Of a stretch of 45,036 bases of DNA, positions 26,234 to 37,032 are shown in pieces. The position numbers were made by a program, and so were the translations under genes. Every line of letters starts with the position of its first letter. Positions within the stretch are counted from its first letter, which is position 1. The notes under the pieces were generated by a model that had not been told where the DNA came from, searched no databases, and saw only the letters and a program-made list of their open reading frames with translations. Origin of the DNA: Mycobacterium sp. E3198 (GTDB lineage: Bacteria; Actinomycetota; Actinomycetes; Mycobacteriales; Mycobacteriaceae); the NCBI RefSeq assembly GCF_001667015.1, contig NZ_LZIS01000003.1:1-45036 (forward strand), in the 5' to 3' direction.

Positions 26234-27500
26234 CGCTTCTCCTCATCGTTTTCTGCTTGACCGGATGCGCCGTCGAGCCCAGCACCCGGTCGGACAGCAG
26301 CCCGAGGCAACTCAGGTTGGGGAAACCGGGGCCCTGAGTGAGTCCGGACAGGTTGGGCAGGAACAGCTTTGGGGTGACGTCGGTGACGGCCAGGTCGTAG
26401 CCGATGGCCTCCTGCAGGCTGTCGGCCGTGAGCGGGCCGCCCAGGCCGAGCTCGAGCAGGTCGAGCGCGTCCTGGCTGAACAGCGGGGTGAACCACAGCG
26501 GGTCGGCGCCGGATCCGTCGATGACCAGATCGAAACCGTGGACCGTTTCGAGGTTTTCGCTACCGCGGTTGGTGGACAGGGTCAACCGGATCTGCCCCTC
26601 GCGGCCCACCGCGTGGGCGACCCGGCCGCGCAGGTGGCGGATACGGTCGTCGGACAGCAGCGCTTCCTGCACGTTGGCCGAGAACACGCCGCGGTCGGTG
26701 CGGGCCAGCGCGTCGCGGCGTTCGTCGAGCGTCAGCGCGGTCCAGTCGGTGGGATCGGAGAACAGCGAGTTCTCGAAGAAGCCCTCGCCGCGGGTGAACA
26801 ATGTCACCTGCGGCGAGATGACGGTGATCGTCGAAACCCGATGGCGGAAAAGCTCGTTGAGCATCGACGCGGCCGTCTCGCCCCCGCCGATCACCGCCAC
26901 CCGCTCGGCGCTGATCCGGTCGTCGCCCGCGGCGCGGTCCCAGAACTGGGCGATCGACAGCATCCGGGGGTTGCCGGGCAGCAGCGACTTCTCGGCCTGG
27001 CCGGGGCCGGTGATCATCAAGGCCTCGGCGTGCACGGTGGTTTCGTGGGTCTGCAGCGCCCAGCAGTCGTCGTCGACGGCCAGCCGTTCGACCTCGCCGT
27101 GCACCACGTTCAGGCGGACCTGGTCGGCCACCCAGCCTAGGTACTGGCTCCACCGGCGATGGGTGGGCGCCGGCCGGCCGCGGTCGATCCATTCGGCGAA
27201 CGACGCTGTGGCGATGAGGTATGCCTGCCAGCTGTAGCGGGTCATCCGCTCGTCGAGTTCGGCGTTGCGGCGCGGCACCAGCGCCGAGCGGTAGGGGAAC
27301 CCGACGTCCTTTTCCGGGCTGGTGCCCAGCCGGTGCGCGCCGTCGGTCCAGCCGCCGCTGGCCTGCCAGTTGGCCCCCACCCCGATGCGTTCGACGGCGA
27401 CCACATCCGGGACCTCGACACCCATGTCGCGCAGCACCGAAGCCTTGGCGGCGACGGCCACCGCCTTGGCTCCGGCGCCCACGATCGCGAGCGTGCTCAT
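26211..27500 (-). CDS. mbtG: L-lysine N6-monooxygenase MbtG
   Basis: This FAD- and NADPH-dependent enzyme N-hydroxylates the lysine side chains (before or after acylation) that become the hydroxamate iron ligands of mycobactin. The ATG at 27500-27498 overlaps the mbtF TGA (ATGA) and gives 429 aa, as in M. tuberculosis (431). The reading frame remains open far upstream inside mbtF, but that part is a frame shadow. Visible motifs are the FAD site [17 protein letters not shown] at the N-terminus, [32 protein letters not shown], the NADPH site [20 protein letters not shown] (about residues 198-217), and a C-terminal [14 protein letters not shown]. All are intact. Confidence 0.96.
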   Translation of the reverse strand: MSTLAIVGAGAKAVAVAAKASVLRDMGVEVPDVVAVERIGVGANWQASGGWTDGAHRLGTSPEKDVGFPYRSALVPRRNAELDERMTRYSWQAYLIATASFAEWIDRGRPAPTHRRWSQYLGWVADQVRLNVVHGEVERLAVDDDCWALQTHETTVHAEALMITGPGQAEKSLLPGNPRMLSIAQFWDRAAGDDRISAERVAVIGGGETAASMLNELFRHRVSTITVISPQVTLFTRGEGFFENSLFSDPTDWTALTLDERRDALARTDRGVFSANVQEALLSDDRIRHLRGRVAHAVGREGQIRLTLSTNRGSENLETVHGFDLVIDGSGADPLWFTPLFSQDALDLLELGLGGPLTADSLQEAIGYDLAVTDVTPKLFLPNLSGLTQGPGFPNLSCLGLLSDRVLGSTAHPVKQKTMRRSDEHQPLR

Positions 27501-30500
27501 GTCGCCACCTCCCTGAGGCTGTCGGACCATAGTTGTTGCAGCGCGGCGATATCCGCGTCGTCGAGGATGCCGGGCAGCGCCCGCCATTGCGTGACCAGCA
27601 TCCGCTGGTCCCCGGCGGTGAGCACGACGGCGAGGATGGTGAGCTCGTGGCGCACCGCGAGGTCGGGCTCGGGCACCGGTGACACATCGGCGAGCAGCTC
27701 GCGGTCGAGGCGCAGTGTGGTGCCGCCGCCGCTGTGGGCGGCGCCGAGATAGTTCAGCAGCAGCTGCGGCCCCGGGAAGCCGGCGAGCCGCTCGGCGGTG
27801 TCGGCGCGCAGGTAGCGCAGCAGCCCGTAGTCGATCCCGTCGCCGGGGATCTCGGCGAGCTGTTCGGCGACGGGTCGGGCCGGGTCGACCCGCATCGGGT
27901 AGATCGAGCTGAGCAGCCCGACGGTGTCGCCGGTGTCGACGGCGCGCGCGCCCGGTGCGTCCAGCAGCGCGTCGGCGCGGCCGTGGGTTTCCAGCGCGAG
28001 CAGGGGCGGCGGCGTGGCCTGGCCCCGTGCCCGCCGCCAGCCCGTCACCATCGCGGCGGTCGCGGCGACGAGCAGGTCGGGCAGGGGCGCTTGGGAATTC
28101 AGCAACCGGCCGCTGACGTCGCCATCGACCGGGGCGGTGCGGACGACGAGGTCGCGGGCCACGTCGCGGCCCGGTCGGATCCGCCGGGCGCCGATGTCCG
28201 GATCGTCGCCCTCGAGTTGGGCGCGCCAGAAGCCGACGGTGTCCAGCCGGCGGGCGCGCTCGGCCAGCGCGGCGGCCCAGCGCCGGTAGCTGGTGTGCTC
28301 CCGCACCGGCGCGGGAGGCCGCCCGGCGACCAAAGCCCCCAGCGCGGCGTCCAATTCGCCGAGCACCACACGCCACGACGCCGGGTCCATCGCCAGCACG
28401 TGGGCCGCCAACAGCAGGACGCTGTCGCCGCTCGGTGGCCTTAGCCACACCGCGGCCAACAGAGTTCCCCGCTCCGGGTCGAGGCGCTCGACGGCGGCGG
28501 ACGCCTGCGCCGTGACCGCCTCGCGCAGGTCCTCGACGTCGACTTCGGTGAGGATGTCGGCGGCGGCGCCTTCGACGAGCGTCATCGCGGCGCGATCCAG
28601 TCGGGTGCGCAGCACCTCGTGGCCGTCGATGATGCCGGCCAGCGCGGCGCGCAGGTGTTCGCGGGTGACGGTGTCGGGCAGCCGGATGGCTTCGGTCTGC
28701 GCGAGCCGGCGCGGTTCGCCGTACTCGTAGAGCCAATGCGCGCTGGGTAGCACAGGAATTGGGCCGGGTGCCTCGGGGGGCGCGAGCTGTTCGGCATCGT
28801 CGTCGATCGCGGCGGCGAGCTCCCGGATGGTCTCGCACTCCAACATCAGCCTGGCCCGCAGCCCGACGCCACGCCGGCGGGCCGCCTGCACGACCGACAG
28901 GGCCGCGATGCTGTCCAGGCCCATGTCCAGGAAGGCGGCGGTGACGTCGACGGAGGCGACTTCCAGGACGTCGGTGAACGCCTCGGCCAGCGCCGCCTCG
29001 GTCGGGGTCTCGGGCCCAACGGCGCGTTCGACCGCGATAACGGTTGCCGCCAAAGACTTTTCGTCGATCTTGCCGTGCGGTGTCAGCGGCAACTCGTCCA
29101 GCACGACGATGTGGTGGGGCACCAGGTAGCGCGGCAGCCGCTGGAGCAGCATCGACCGCAGGTCGGCCACCGCCGGCGGATTGGGGCCGCCCGCCACGTA
29201 CGCCGCGAGCCGCGGCCCGCTGGCATGGTGGCGGGCGCTCACGTGGGCGGCGCGCACCCCCTCGTGCCCGTTGAGCGCCGCGACGATCTCACCCGGTTCG
29301 ATGCGAAAGCCGCGGATCTTGAGCTGATCGTCGCTGCGCCCGAGGAACTCCAGGCCGCCGTCGGGCATGCGGCGCACCACATCCCCGGTGCGGTACATCC
29401 GCTCGCCGCCGCCGTGCGGGTCGGCGACGAACCGCGCCGCGGTCTCGGCCGCACGCCCGAGGTAGCCGCGGGTCAGCTGATCGCCGGAAAGGTACAACTC
29501 GCCGGCGGCGCCGTCCGGCACCGGCCGCAGCCAGGAGTCCAGCACGTAGGCGCGGGTGGTCCGGGTCGGGTGCCCGATCGCCGGTCGCGGGTGCTCGTCG
29601 ATGGCGGCGACGACGGCCTCGACCGTGGTCTCGGTGGGCCCGTAGCAATTGAAGGCGGCCATGGCGGTGCGGGCGCATTCCCGTTGGATCACTTGCCAGG
29701 CCGCGGCGCCCAGCGCTTCGCCGCCGAGCGCGAGCACCGCCAGCGGCACCCGGCGCAACAGCCCCGCGGTGTGCAGCTGGGCGAACATCGACGGCGTGGT
29801 GTCGATCATGTCCAGGCCGAACCGGTCGATCGCCGCGACCAGCGCCTCGGCGTCGCGCTGGCCGTCGCCGTCGATGATGTGCACCGCGTGGCCGTCAAGC
29901 AGCGCGGCCAACGGCTGCCACGCGGCGTCGAAGGTGAACGACCAGGCATGCGCGATGCGCAGCGGTCGCCCGAGTCGCGCGGCGGCCGGTCGCAGCACCC
30001 GCTCGAGGTGGTCGGCGGCGTAGGCGGTCAGCGCCCGGTGACTGCCGACGACGCCCTTCGGTGCGCCGGTGGTGCCCGAGGTGAAGACCGCGTAGGCCGC
30101 GTGATCCGGCGGCACCGTGGCCGCGCGGTAATGGGCGGGCGTGGCGGTTTCGGTGAAGGCGGCGAACCGTCGCTCGTCGAGCACGATCGGCGCCGACGTC
30201 TGGCGCAGGATCTCGGCCACCCGGTCCTCCGGCATCGCCGGATCCAGCGGCACGATGGTGCCGCCGGCCTTCAGGATCGCCAGCATCGCGGCCACATACC
30301 CGGGGCCCCGCGGCAGGGTGATCGCGACCGGGGTCTCGCTGGCCACGCCCGCCCGGCTCAGGGCCGCGGCCAGCCGGTCGGCGAGCGCGTCGAGCTCGCC
30401 GTAGCTCAGCCGGCCGTCGGCCCAGCTGACCGCCACCGCATCGGGTTGCGCCGCGGCCACTTCGGCGAACCTGGTGTGCACGGCGACCGGGTTCGCGGAT

Positions 30501-31855
30501 GCCCTCGGCGGAATCGGGCGGTGCTCGCCGTCCAGCAGGGCGTCGACCTCGCGCAGGGGCCGGTCCCAGTTGTCCACCAGGCGCCGCAGCACCGCCAGCA
30601 GCCGCCCGCCGAGCCCCTCGGGCGCCATGGTGCCCAGCGCGCCGTCGAGCACCTCCACCAGCACGGTGAGCTCCCCCGCGCTCAGGTGCACCGCGATGGT
30701 CACGGGGAAGTGCGACACGCTCTCCAACGTCGCCGGGCGGAACGTGGCGCCGTTGGCCGCGAATTCGGTGGCGCCGACCACCGCCCCGGGCGGAAAGTTC
30801 TCGTACACCAGCAGGCTGTCGAACATCTCGCCGATGCCGGCGAGCGAGCGCAACTCGGCGTGCCCCAGGTAGCTGTGGTCGCGCAGGGCGGCCGATTCCC
30901 GTTGCAGGGCGGCGCATTGCGCACCGACCGTCTTTTGGGGATCCAGCCGCACCCGCAACGGCACGGTGTTGATGAACAGGCCGACCATCGTCTCCACGCC
31001 CGACAGTTCGTCGGGCCGGCCGGACACCGTCACCCCGAAGGTCACGTCGCTGCGGTCGGTGAACACCGAAAGTATCGCCGCCCAAGCCATTTGAACCAGG
31101 GTGTTGAGGGTGACGCCGCGGGTGCGGGCGGCCTCGGCCAGCGCGGTGGTGGCGTCGCAGTCGAGGCGCAGCGTGGTGCGGCCCGGGATGCCCGCCCGCG
31201 GCGGGGTGGCGGTCAGCGCCGGCGACAGGAGGGTCGGCCCGTCGAGCCCGGCGAGGTGCTGGGCCCACAGCGCCCGGCTGCGCGCCTGGTCCCGGCCGGC
31301 CAGCCAGCCGATGTAGTCGCGATACGGCCGCGGCGATGGGGGTAGGGCCGCGCCGTCGCCGCCGGCGCGGTACAGGGCGAGCAGTTCGGAAACGAACAGC
31401 GGCAGCGACCACCCATCGATGACGAGGTGATGCGCGACGATGACCAGACGCCAACGCCGGTCGGGTAATTCGATGAGCAGGAACCGGATCAGCGGCCCGC
31501 GGCCCAGGTCGAAGCGGCGGCGGCGCTCCTGCGCCTCCAGGGTCTCGACCGCGTCGGGCGCGGCCCGGACCTGTCGCCAGGGCACCTCGACGGCGCTGGG
31601 AATGACCTGCACGGGCCGGCTGAGGTCACCGTGCACGAAGCTCGCCCGCAAGTTTGGGTGCCGCGCCAGCATCGCCGCGGCGCAGTCGCGGAGCAGGGAG
31701 ACGTCCAGCGCACCCGCCACGTCGGCGGCCATCGCGATGACATACGGGTCGGCCGCGTCCGGATCGGTCAGAGTCGTCATCGCGAACAGCCCCTGCTGCA
31801 GCGGGCTGAGCGCCATCACGTCCTCGACGGCCGGTCGCTGTTCGGCTCGGGTCAC
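27497..31855 (-). CDS. mbtF: Mycobactin NRPS MbtF: C-A-PCP-epimerase-like
   Basis: This nonribosomal peptide synthetase adds the terminal lysine, which ends as a seven-membered hydroxamate lactam. The start is GTG 31855 (GTGA overlap with mbtE) and the length 1452 aa (1461 in M. tuberculosis). The first condensation domain has an intact HHLVIDGWS (about residues 140-148). The A domain has [38 protein letters not shown] and the Lys of GKIDEKSL. The PCP has [10 protein letters not shown] (Ser about 979). The last ~430 residues look like an epimerisation/condensation domain: [14 protein letters not shown] resembles an E-domain motif, but HHxxxDG has become [10 protein letters not shown], so the usual catalytic His is missing. 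There is no thioesterase. Coupled to mbtG by a 4-bp overlap. Confidence 0.95.
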   Translation of the reverse strand: MTRAEQRPAVEDVMALSPLQQGLFAMTTLTDPDAADPYVIAMAADVAGALDVSLLRDCAAAMLARHPNLRASFVHGDLSRPVQVIPSAVEVPWRQVRAAPDAVETLEAQERRRRFDLGRGPLIRFLLIELPDRRWRLVIVAHHLVIDGWSLPLFVSELLALYRAGGDGAALPPSPRPYRDYIGWLAGRDQARSRALWAQHLAGLDGPTLLSPALTATPPRAGIPGRTTLRLDCDATTALAEAARTRGVTLNTLVQMAWAAILSVFTDRSDVTFGVTVSGRPDELSGVETMVGLFINTVPLRVRLDPQKTVGAQCAALQRESAALRDHSYLGHAELRSLAGIGEMFDSLLVYENFPPGAVVGATEFAANGATFRPATLESVSHFPVTIAVHLSAGELTVLVEVLDGALGTMAPEGLGGRLLAVLRRLVDNWDRPLREVDALLDGEHRPIPPRASANPVAVHTRFAEVAAAQPDAVAVSWADGRLSYGELDALADRLAAALSRAGVASETPVAITLPRGPGYVAAMLAILKAGGTIVPLDPAMPEDRVAEILRQTSAPIVLDERRFAAFTETATPAHYRAATVPPDHAAYAVFTSGTTGAPKGVVGSHRALTAYAADHLERVLRPAAARLGRPLRIAHAWSFTFDAAWQPLAALLDGHAVHIIDGDGQRDAEALVAAIDRFGLDMIDTTPSMFAQLHTAGLLRRVPLAVLALGGEALGAAAWQVIQRECARTAMAAFNCYGPTETTVEAVVAAIDEHPRPAIGHPTRTTRAYVLDSWLRPVPDGAAGELYLSGDQLTRGYLGRAAETAARFVADPHGGGERMYRTGDVVRRMPDGGLEFLGRSDDQLKIRGFRIEPGEIVAALNGHEGVRAAHVSARHHASGPRLAAYVAGGPNPPAVADLRSMLLQRLPRYLVPHHIVVLDELPLTPHGKIDEKSLAATVIAVERAVGPETPTEAALAEAFTDVLEVASVDVTAAFLDMGLDSIAALSVVQAARRRGVGLRARLMLECETIRELAAAIDDDAEQLAPPEAPGPIPVLPSAHWLYEYGEPRRLAQTEAIRLPDTVTREHLRAALAGIIDGHEVLRTRLDRAAMTLVEGAAADILTEVDVEDLREAVTAQASAAVERLDPERGTLLAAVWLRPPSGDSVLLLAAHVLAMDPASWRVVLGELDAALGALVAGRPPAPVREHTSYRRWAAALAERARRLDTVGFWRAQLEGDDPDIGARRIRPGRDVARDLVVRTAPVDGDVSGRLLNSQAPLPDLLVAATAAMVTGWRRARGQATPPPLLALETHGRADALLDAPGARAVDTGDTVGLLSSIYPMRVDPARPVAEQLAEIPGDGIDYGLLRYLRADTAERLAGFPGPQLLLNYLGAAHSGGGTTLRLDRELLADVSPVPEPDLAVRHELTILAVVLTAGDQRMLVTQWRALPGILDDADIAALQQLWSDSLREVAT

Positions 31856-34800
31856 GGCCGGCTATCCCATGAGGAGGTGAGGGCCGTCAGTTCGTCGGCG
31901 GACAGGCCCGACGTGCTCATCGGCGCGTGATGCGTGTCGTGCGAACCGGTTTCCGCGTCCGACTTGGCGTCGAGCGCGGCCGCCAGCTCGTGCAGCACGG
32001 GATGCTCGAAGACCATGCGCGGGTTCAGCGGCAGGCCGGCGTCGCGCGCCCGCGCGGCCACCCGCACCGCGAGGATGCTGTCGCCGCCGAGGTTGAAGAA
32101 CTCGTCGTGGCGCCCGACCTGCGGGGCGTCGAGCACGTCGGTGAGGATGTCCGCCAGCGTGCGCTCCGTGGCGGTGGCCGGCGGTTCGGTCGGGCCGGTG
32201 ACGGCTGCGGCCGTCGCCGGTGGCGCCGCCGTCGTGGCGGCCATCAGCTCGAGCTGGCCGTCGTCGCCCCACACGCCACGCTCACCGGTGCGGTAGAGCC
32301 GCGAACCGGGTTGCGCGGCAAACGGATCGGCGACCAGGCGGGTGGCGGTCAGAGAGGGGGTCGCCAGCCGGGCGATGACGGCCGGGCCGCCGCCGTAGTA
32401 GACGTCGCCCACCACGCCGGCCGGGACGGGGTTCAGCCACGCGTCCAGCAGGTATACCCGCGCCGTGCCGTCGCCCGTGGTCGACCGGTCCAGGATGCGT
32501 TGTCGCTCTTGCGCTCCGGCGATCTCGACCTCGTGCAGCCGTTGATCGGGATGGCGGGCGAACGCCTCGACGACGCGGACCAGCCATCCGGCGAAGCGGC
32601 GGGCGGTGTGGCGTCGATAGAGCTCGGGCCGGAAGATGACGTGTCCGCGGTAGCCGTCGTCGGAGGCGAAGAAGTTGACCGACATGTCGGCGTGGGCGAC
32701 GTCGAAGGTCGGCTCCAGCGCGCTGAACGTGGTGTCGCCGGCCGGGCCGCTGTCGACGACGGTGTCTTGCGGCAGCCGGTCGCGAACGTGCACCACCACG
32801 TCGAACAGCGGGTTGCGCGACAGCGACCGCGCCGGGCTGACCGCATCGACCACCCGGTCGAAGGGCAGGTCCTGGTGCGAGTATGCGGCCAGCGCCATCT
32901 CCCGGGTCCGCAACAGCACCTCGCGCAGGGTCGGGTCTCCCCGTAGGTCGTTGCGCAGCACCAGGATGTTGATGAAGAACCCGATCAGCCGATCGAGCCC
33001 GGCTTCGTCGCGACCGGCCACCGGGGTGCCGATCGGGATGTCCGGGCTGCCGCCGGCCTTGTGCAGCACGACCGCGACGGCGGCTTGCAACAGCATGAAC
33101 TCGGTGACGCCGAGGCCGCGGGCCAAGGTGGTCACCTCGTCGCGAATTTCAGGCCCGAGGCTGAACTCGACGGCGTCGCCGGTGCCACTGAGCGAGGCCG
33201 GGCGCGGGAAGTCCGGGCGCAGACCGGTTTCGGCCGGCATCCCCTCGAGTTGGCGCACCCAATAATCGCGCTGCGGGCCGGCGATGGCCGCGCCGTCGTC
33301 CAACAGTGCCGCCTGCCACCGGCCGTAGTCCGCGTACTGCACGGCCAGCGGTTCCCAGGACGGCCTTTCCCCGCCGCGGCGGGCCCGGTAGGCGGTCAGC
33401 AGATCGGTGAACAGCACGCCCGCGGACCAGTGGTCACCGGCGATGTGGTGCACCACCAACGACAACACGTGCCGGCCGGGAACGCTGAGCACGGCGGCAC
33501 GAAGCGGCAGGTCGCTCTCCAGGTCGAAGACGTACCGCCGCTCGCCGTCGAGTTCGGTCCGCAGCCAGCGCTCGTCGGGTCCGGCGGCGCGGCGCACCGG
33601 CACCTCGGCGGGGGGATGGATGATCTGGTATGGGACGCCGTCGATTTCGCGGTAGGTGGTGCGCAAGATCTCGTGCCGCGCCACCACGTCGGTGACGGCC
33701 GCCGCCAGCGCCTCGGTGTCGCATGGGCCACGCAGTGCCGCGGCGAACGGAATGTTGTTGACGGCGTTGGGCCCGTCGAATCGATAGGTGGCCCAGCTGC
33801 GCAGCTGCGACGCCGACAGCGGCACCGGACCGTCGTGTGGCGCCGGCACCAGACGCGGCCTCGCCGAATCCCGGTACCCCGTGTCGATCCGTGCGGCGAT
33901 CCTGGCCACCGTTGCCAGTTCGAAGATCTCGCGCACGCCGAGGTCGGCTCCGAACGTGTTGCGCACCGCGGCGACCAATTTGGTCGCGAGCAGCGAGTGG
34001 CCCCCGAGGTCGAAGAACGAGTCGTCGGCGCCGACCCGCTCCCGGCCGAGCAGCTCGGCGAACAGCCCGGCGACGCCGCGTTCGGTGGCCGTGTCCGGTT
34101 CGCGGAACGCGCCGCCGGAACCGACCTCCGGTTCGGGGAGCGCGGCTCGGTCGATCTTGCCGTGCGCGGTGATCGGAATCTCGTCGAGCACAACGTATGC
34201 CGCCGGCACCATGTATTCGGGCAGCGCCGCCGCCACCCGGGCGCGGATGCGGTCGAGGTCGACATCGTGGGTCCCGTCGTCGCCGGCCGCCGGGGTCACG
34301 TAACCCACCAGGCTCTTGCCCAGCCGCGGCAGGTCGCTGACCACCACGACGGCCTGTCCTACCGTGGGATCGACCGAGATGGCCGCGGCCACGTCCCCCA
34401 ACTCGATCCGGAAACCGCGGATCTTGACCTGTTCGTCGGCGCGGCCCACGAACTCGACGTCGCCGTCGGCGTTGCGGCGAGCCAGGTCTCCCGTTCGGTA
34501 CATCCGGGCGCCGGGGTTGAACGGGTCGGCGACGAACCGTTCGGCGGTGAGCCGGGCGCGCCGATGGTAGCCGTGCGCCAGATGCGTTCCGCCGAGGTAG
34601 ATCTCGCCGATCGCGCCGACCGGAACCGGCTGCAGCGAATCGTCGAGCAGGTACATCGTGGTGTTGATCTTGGGGCGGCCGATGGGCACGATGCGGGTGC
34701 CCTGCGGGCCCTCCACCGGGTAGCGGCTGGCATTGATCACGGTTTCGGTCGGACCGTAGAAGTTGTGCAACAGCGCGTCGAAGGTGGCGTGGAACTTGTC

Positions 34801-37032
34801 GGCCACCTCGCCCGGCAGCGGCTCGCCGCCGATCGGCACCCGCCGCAACGTCCGCCACTGGTTGACGCCCGGCAGCGACAGGAACAGGCCCAGCAGCGAC
34901 GGCACGAAATGCATTGCCGTGATGCCCTCGTCGCGCAGGAGGGCGGTGAGATAGCCGATGTCGCCCAGCCCCCCGGGGCGCGGGATCACCATCCGCGCGC
35001 CGCAGGCCAGCGTGCCGAAGATCTCGGCGATCGACACGTCGAAGCTCGGTGAGGCGACCTGCAGCAGCCGGTCGGTGTGGTCGACCCCGTACTCCCGCTG
35101 GAACCAGACGAAGTATTCGGCGACGGGGCGATGCGGCACCGCGACGCCCTTGGGTAATCCGGTGGTGCCCGACGTGTAGATCAGGTAGGCGGTGTTGTCC
35201 GGCCCCAGCGGCCGCACGCGATCGGCGTCCGTCGGAGCGTCGGTGCGGTAGGCGGCCAAGTCGCCCACCGGCTCCCGCAGCACCAGCTTCGCGTCGCAGT
35301 CGTCGAGGATGAATTCCAGCCGGTCCCGCGGGTAGGCGGGATCGACGGGCACATACACCGCACCGGCCTTGGCGATGCCCAGTGCGGTGACGACAAGGTC
35401 CGGAGACTTGTCGAGCAGCACGGCCACCCGGTCCTCGCCGCCGATGCCTTGCTCGATCAGCCAGTGCGCCAGGCGGTTTGCCACCTCGTTGACGGCGCGG
35501 TAGGTGAGCCGGCGGTCCTCGTAGACCACCGCGACGGCGTCGGGAGTGCGCGCGGCCTGCTCGGACACCAGGTCCGCGAGGGTCCTGGGCGGGGTGTCGA
35601 ACGCCGTACCGCGCGACACCGAACGCAGCCAGTCGGCATCGGCCTCACCCAGCAGCGCCAGCCGCGCCAACGGCGTGTCCGGTCGGGCCAGGGCGTCGTC
35701 GAGCAGCACGGCAAAGTGGTCCAGCATTTGTCGCGCCAGCGGGGGGTCCAGGATCTCCAGCAGGTGTTCGGCCTCGACCAGCGCGCCGGTGCTTCCGAAT
35801 TCGACCATGAATCCCAGGGGTAGCTGGGTGAGGTTGCTGCGCAGGTCGTAGCGCTCGCAGGTGAGGCCGGGCGGGCGGAATCCGCCGCCGTCGGGCTCGC
35901 GGAAACCGAAGGACAGGCGGGTCATTCGTTCGGCGCCGTGCCGGCGATCGGGATTCAATTCGCGCACCACGCGGTCCAGGTTGACCCGCTGGTGGGCGAA
36001 CGCCCCGGTGGCGGCGTCGCGCGTCGCCGCCAGCAGTTCTCTGAAGCTCATCGTCGGGCGCGGCCGCAGCCGCATCGCCACCGTGTTGCCGAAGTACCCG
36101 ATGGCATCGTCGGTTCCGGCGCCCCGATTGAGCACCGGCGCGGCGACGAGGAAGTCGTCGCAGTGGGTGTAGCGGTGCACCAGCGCGCCGAAGGCGGCCA
36201 GCAGCACCATGTACGGGGTGCAGCCGGTGTCCCGCGCCGTCGCGGTCACCCGCCGGGTGGTGCCGGCGGGCAGCCGCAGCGTCGTGCGGGCGGCGCGCCA
36301 GGTGGTCGGCACGCTGGTTCCGGCGGGGCCGGGAAGTTCCAGTGGCTCCGGCGGATCGGCCATGACGGCGCGCCAGTAGTCGAGGTCGGCCTCGCCGGTA
36401 TCCGGTCCGGACGCGGCGGGCGGGCGGTGGGGCTCGAGGCGGGTGCCCTCGTAGGCTTTGGTGAGATCGGAGAAGAACACCCTCCAGGAGCCGTCATCCC
36501 ACGCGATGTGGTGCGCCACCAACAGCAGCACGTGTTCCGCGGCCGCCGTGCGCACGACGGTGATCCGCAATGGCGCGTCGGCGGAAAGGTCGAAGGGCGC
36601 GGAGAATTCGCGTTGCGCCAGCACCTCGAGGCGAAGCCGGCGGGCGTGCTCCGACAGGTCGGTCAGGTCGTGTTCGGCCCACCCGGGGCGGAGATCGTCG
36701 TGCACCTCGGGTCGCGGGTCGCCCTCGTCGCTGACGGTGTAGGTGGTGCGCAGGATGCGATGGCGGCGGGATACGGCGTTGACGGCGTCGCGCAGCCGGG
36801 CGGGGTCGAGGTCGCCGGTGATCCGGTAGGAGACGCAGACGTTGAGCAGCGCTCCGCTCGGGTCGGCCGATTGCACGAACCACATGCGGGCCTGGCCGTC
36901 CGAGAGCCGGTCGTCGGCCGCGGGACGAGCTTCTTCGGCGTCGCCGGCCAGACCGCGTTCGGCGAGCCTGCGCCGAAGCAGTTCCAGTCTGACCGCGTCG
37001 AGCCGGGCGCCGGGGTCGGCGATGTCAGTCAC
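31852..37032 (-). CDS. mbtE: Mycobactin NRPS MbtE: C-A-PCP-C-(remnant A)-PCP
   Basis: This is the large NRPS that incorporates the first (internal) lysine, 1726 aa from GTG 37032, which overlaps the mbtD end by 8 bp. The first condensation domain carries HHIAWDDGS. The A domain is complete: [69 protein letters not shown] and [14 protein letters not shown]1 is [16 protein letters not shown] second condensation domain has HHIAGDHWS. It is followed by only a fragment of an A domain ([23 protein letters not shown] to [10 protein letters not shown]), then an Ala/Pro/Thr-rich linker and PCP2 ([15 protein letters not shown]). The collapsed A domain lacks the A3 core and cannot activate an amino acid. 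PCP2 must be loaded in trans or be idle. Confidence 0.95.
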   Translation of the reverse strand: MTDIADPGARLDAVRLELLRRRLAERGLAGDAEEARPAADDRLSDGQARMWFVQSADPSGALLNVCVSYRITGDLDPARLRDAVNAVSRRHRILRTTYTVSDEGDPRPEVHDDLRPGWAEHDLTDLSEHARRLRLEVLAQREFSAPFDLSADAPLRITVVRTAAAEHVLLLVAHHIAWDDGSWRVFFSDLTKAYEGTRLEPHRPPAASGPDTGEADLDYWRAVMADPPEPLELPGPAGTSVPTTWRAARTTLRLPAGTTRRVTATARDTGCTPYMVLLAAFGALVHRYTHCDDFLVAAPVLNRGAGTDDAIGYFGNTVAMRLRPRPTMSFRELLAATRDAATGAFAHQRVNLDRVVRELNPDRRHGAERMTRLSFGFREPDGGGFRPPGLTCERYDLRSNLTQLPLGFMVEFGSTGALVEAEHLLEILDPPLARQMLDHFAVLLDDALARPDTPLARLALLGEADADWLRSVSRGTAFDTPPRTLADLVSEQAARTPDAVAVVYEDRRLTYRAVNEVANRLAHWLIEQGIGGEDRVAVLLDKSPDLVVTALGIAKAGAVYVPVDPAYPRDRLEFILDDCDAKLVLREPVGDLAAYRTDAPTDADRVRPLGPDNTAYLIYTSGTTGLPKGVAVPHRPVAEYFVWFQREYGVDHTDRLLQVASPSFDVSIAEIFGTLACGARMVIPRPGGLGDIGYLTALLRDEGITAMHFVPSLLGLFLSLPGVNQWRTLRRVPIGGEPLPGEVADKFHATFDALLHNFYGPTETVINASRYPVEGPQGTRIVPIGRPKINTTMYLLDDSLQPVPVGAIGEIYLGGTHLAHGYHRRARLTAERFVADPFNPGARMYRTGDLARRNADGDVEFVGRADEQVKIRGFRIELGDVAAAISVDPTVGQAVVVVSDLPRLGKSLVGYVTPAAGDDGTHDVDLDRIRARVAAALPEYMVPAAYVVLDEIPITAHGKIDRAALPEPEVGSGGAFREPDTATERGVAGLFAELLGRERVGADDSFFDLGGHSLLATKLVAAVRNTFGADLGVREIFELATVARIAARIDTGYRDSARPRLVPAPHDGPVPLSASQLRSWATYRFDGPNAVNNIPFAAALRGPCDTEALAAAVTDVVARHEILRTTYREIDGVPYQIIHPPAEVPVRRAAGPDERWLRTELDGERRYVFDLESDLPLRAAVLSVPGRHVLSLVVHHIAGDHWSAGVLFTDLLTAYRARRGGERPSWEPLAVQYADYGRWQAALLDDGAAIAGPQRDYWVRQLEGMPAETGLRPDFPRPASLSGTGDAVEFSLGPEIRDEVTTLARGLGVTEFMLLQAAVAVVLHKAGGSPDIPIGTPVAGRDEAGLDRLIGFFINILVLRNDLRGDPTLREVLLRTREMALAAYSHQDLPFDRVVDAVSPARSLSRNPLFDVVVHVRDRLPQDTVVDSGPAGDTTFSALEPTFDVAHADMSVNFFASDDGYRGHVIFRPELYRRHTARRFAGWLVRVVEAFARHPDQRLHEVEIAGAQERQRILDRSTTGDGTARVYLLDAWLNPVPAGVVGDVYYGGGPAVIARLATPSLTATRLVADPFAAQPGSRLYRTGERGVWGDDGQLELMAATTAAPPATAAAVTGPTEPPATATERTLADILTDVLDAPQVGRHDEFFNLGGDSILAVRVAARARDAGLPLNPRMVFEHPVLHELAAALDAKSDAETGSHDTHHAPMSTSGLSADELTALTSSWDSRP

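Noticed and set aside
27501..28838. Upstream extension of the mbtG frame
   Set aside because: It lies inside mbtF, is Arg/Ala-rich and has no homology pattern; the ATG at 27500 fits the family start.
29075..31345. A 756-codon open frame on the plus strand opposite mbtF, and similar long plus-strand frames opposite mbtE, mbtD and the PPE genes
   Set aside because: They are frame shadows caused by the high GC content: no family resemblance, low-complexity Arg/Gly/His/Ala translations, no ribosome binding sites.
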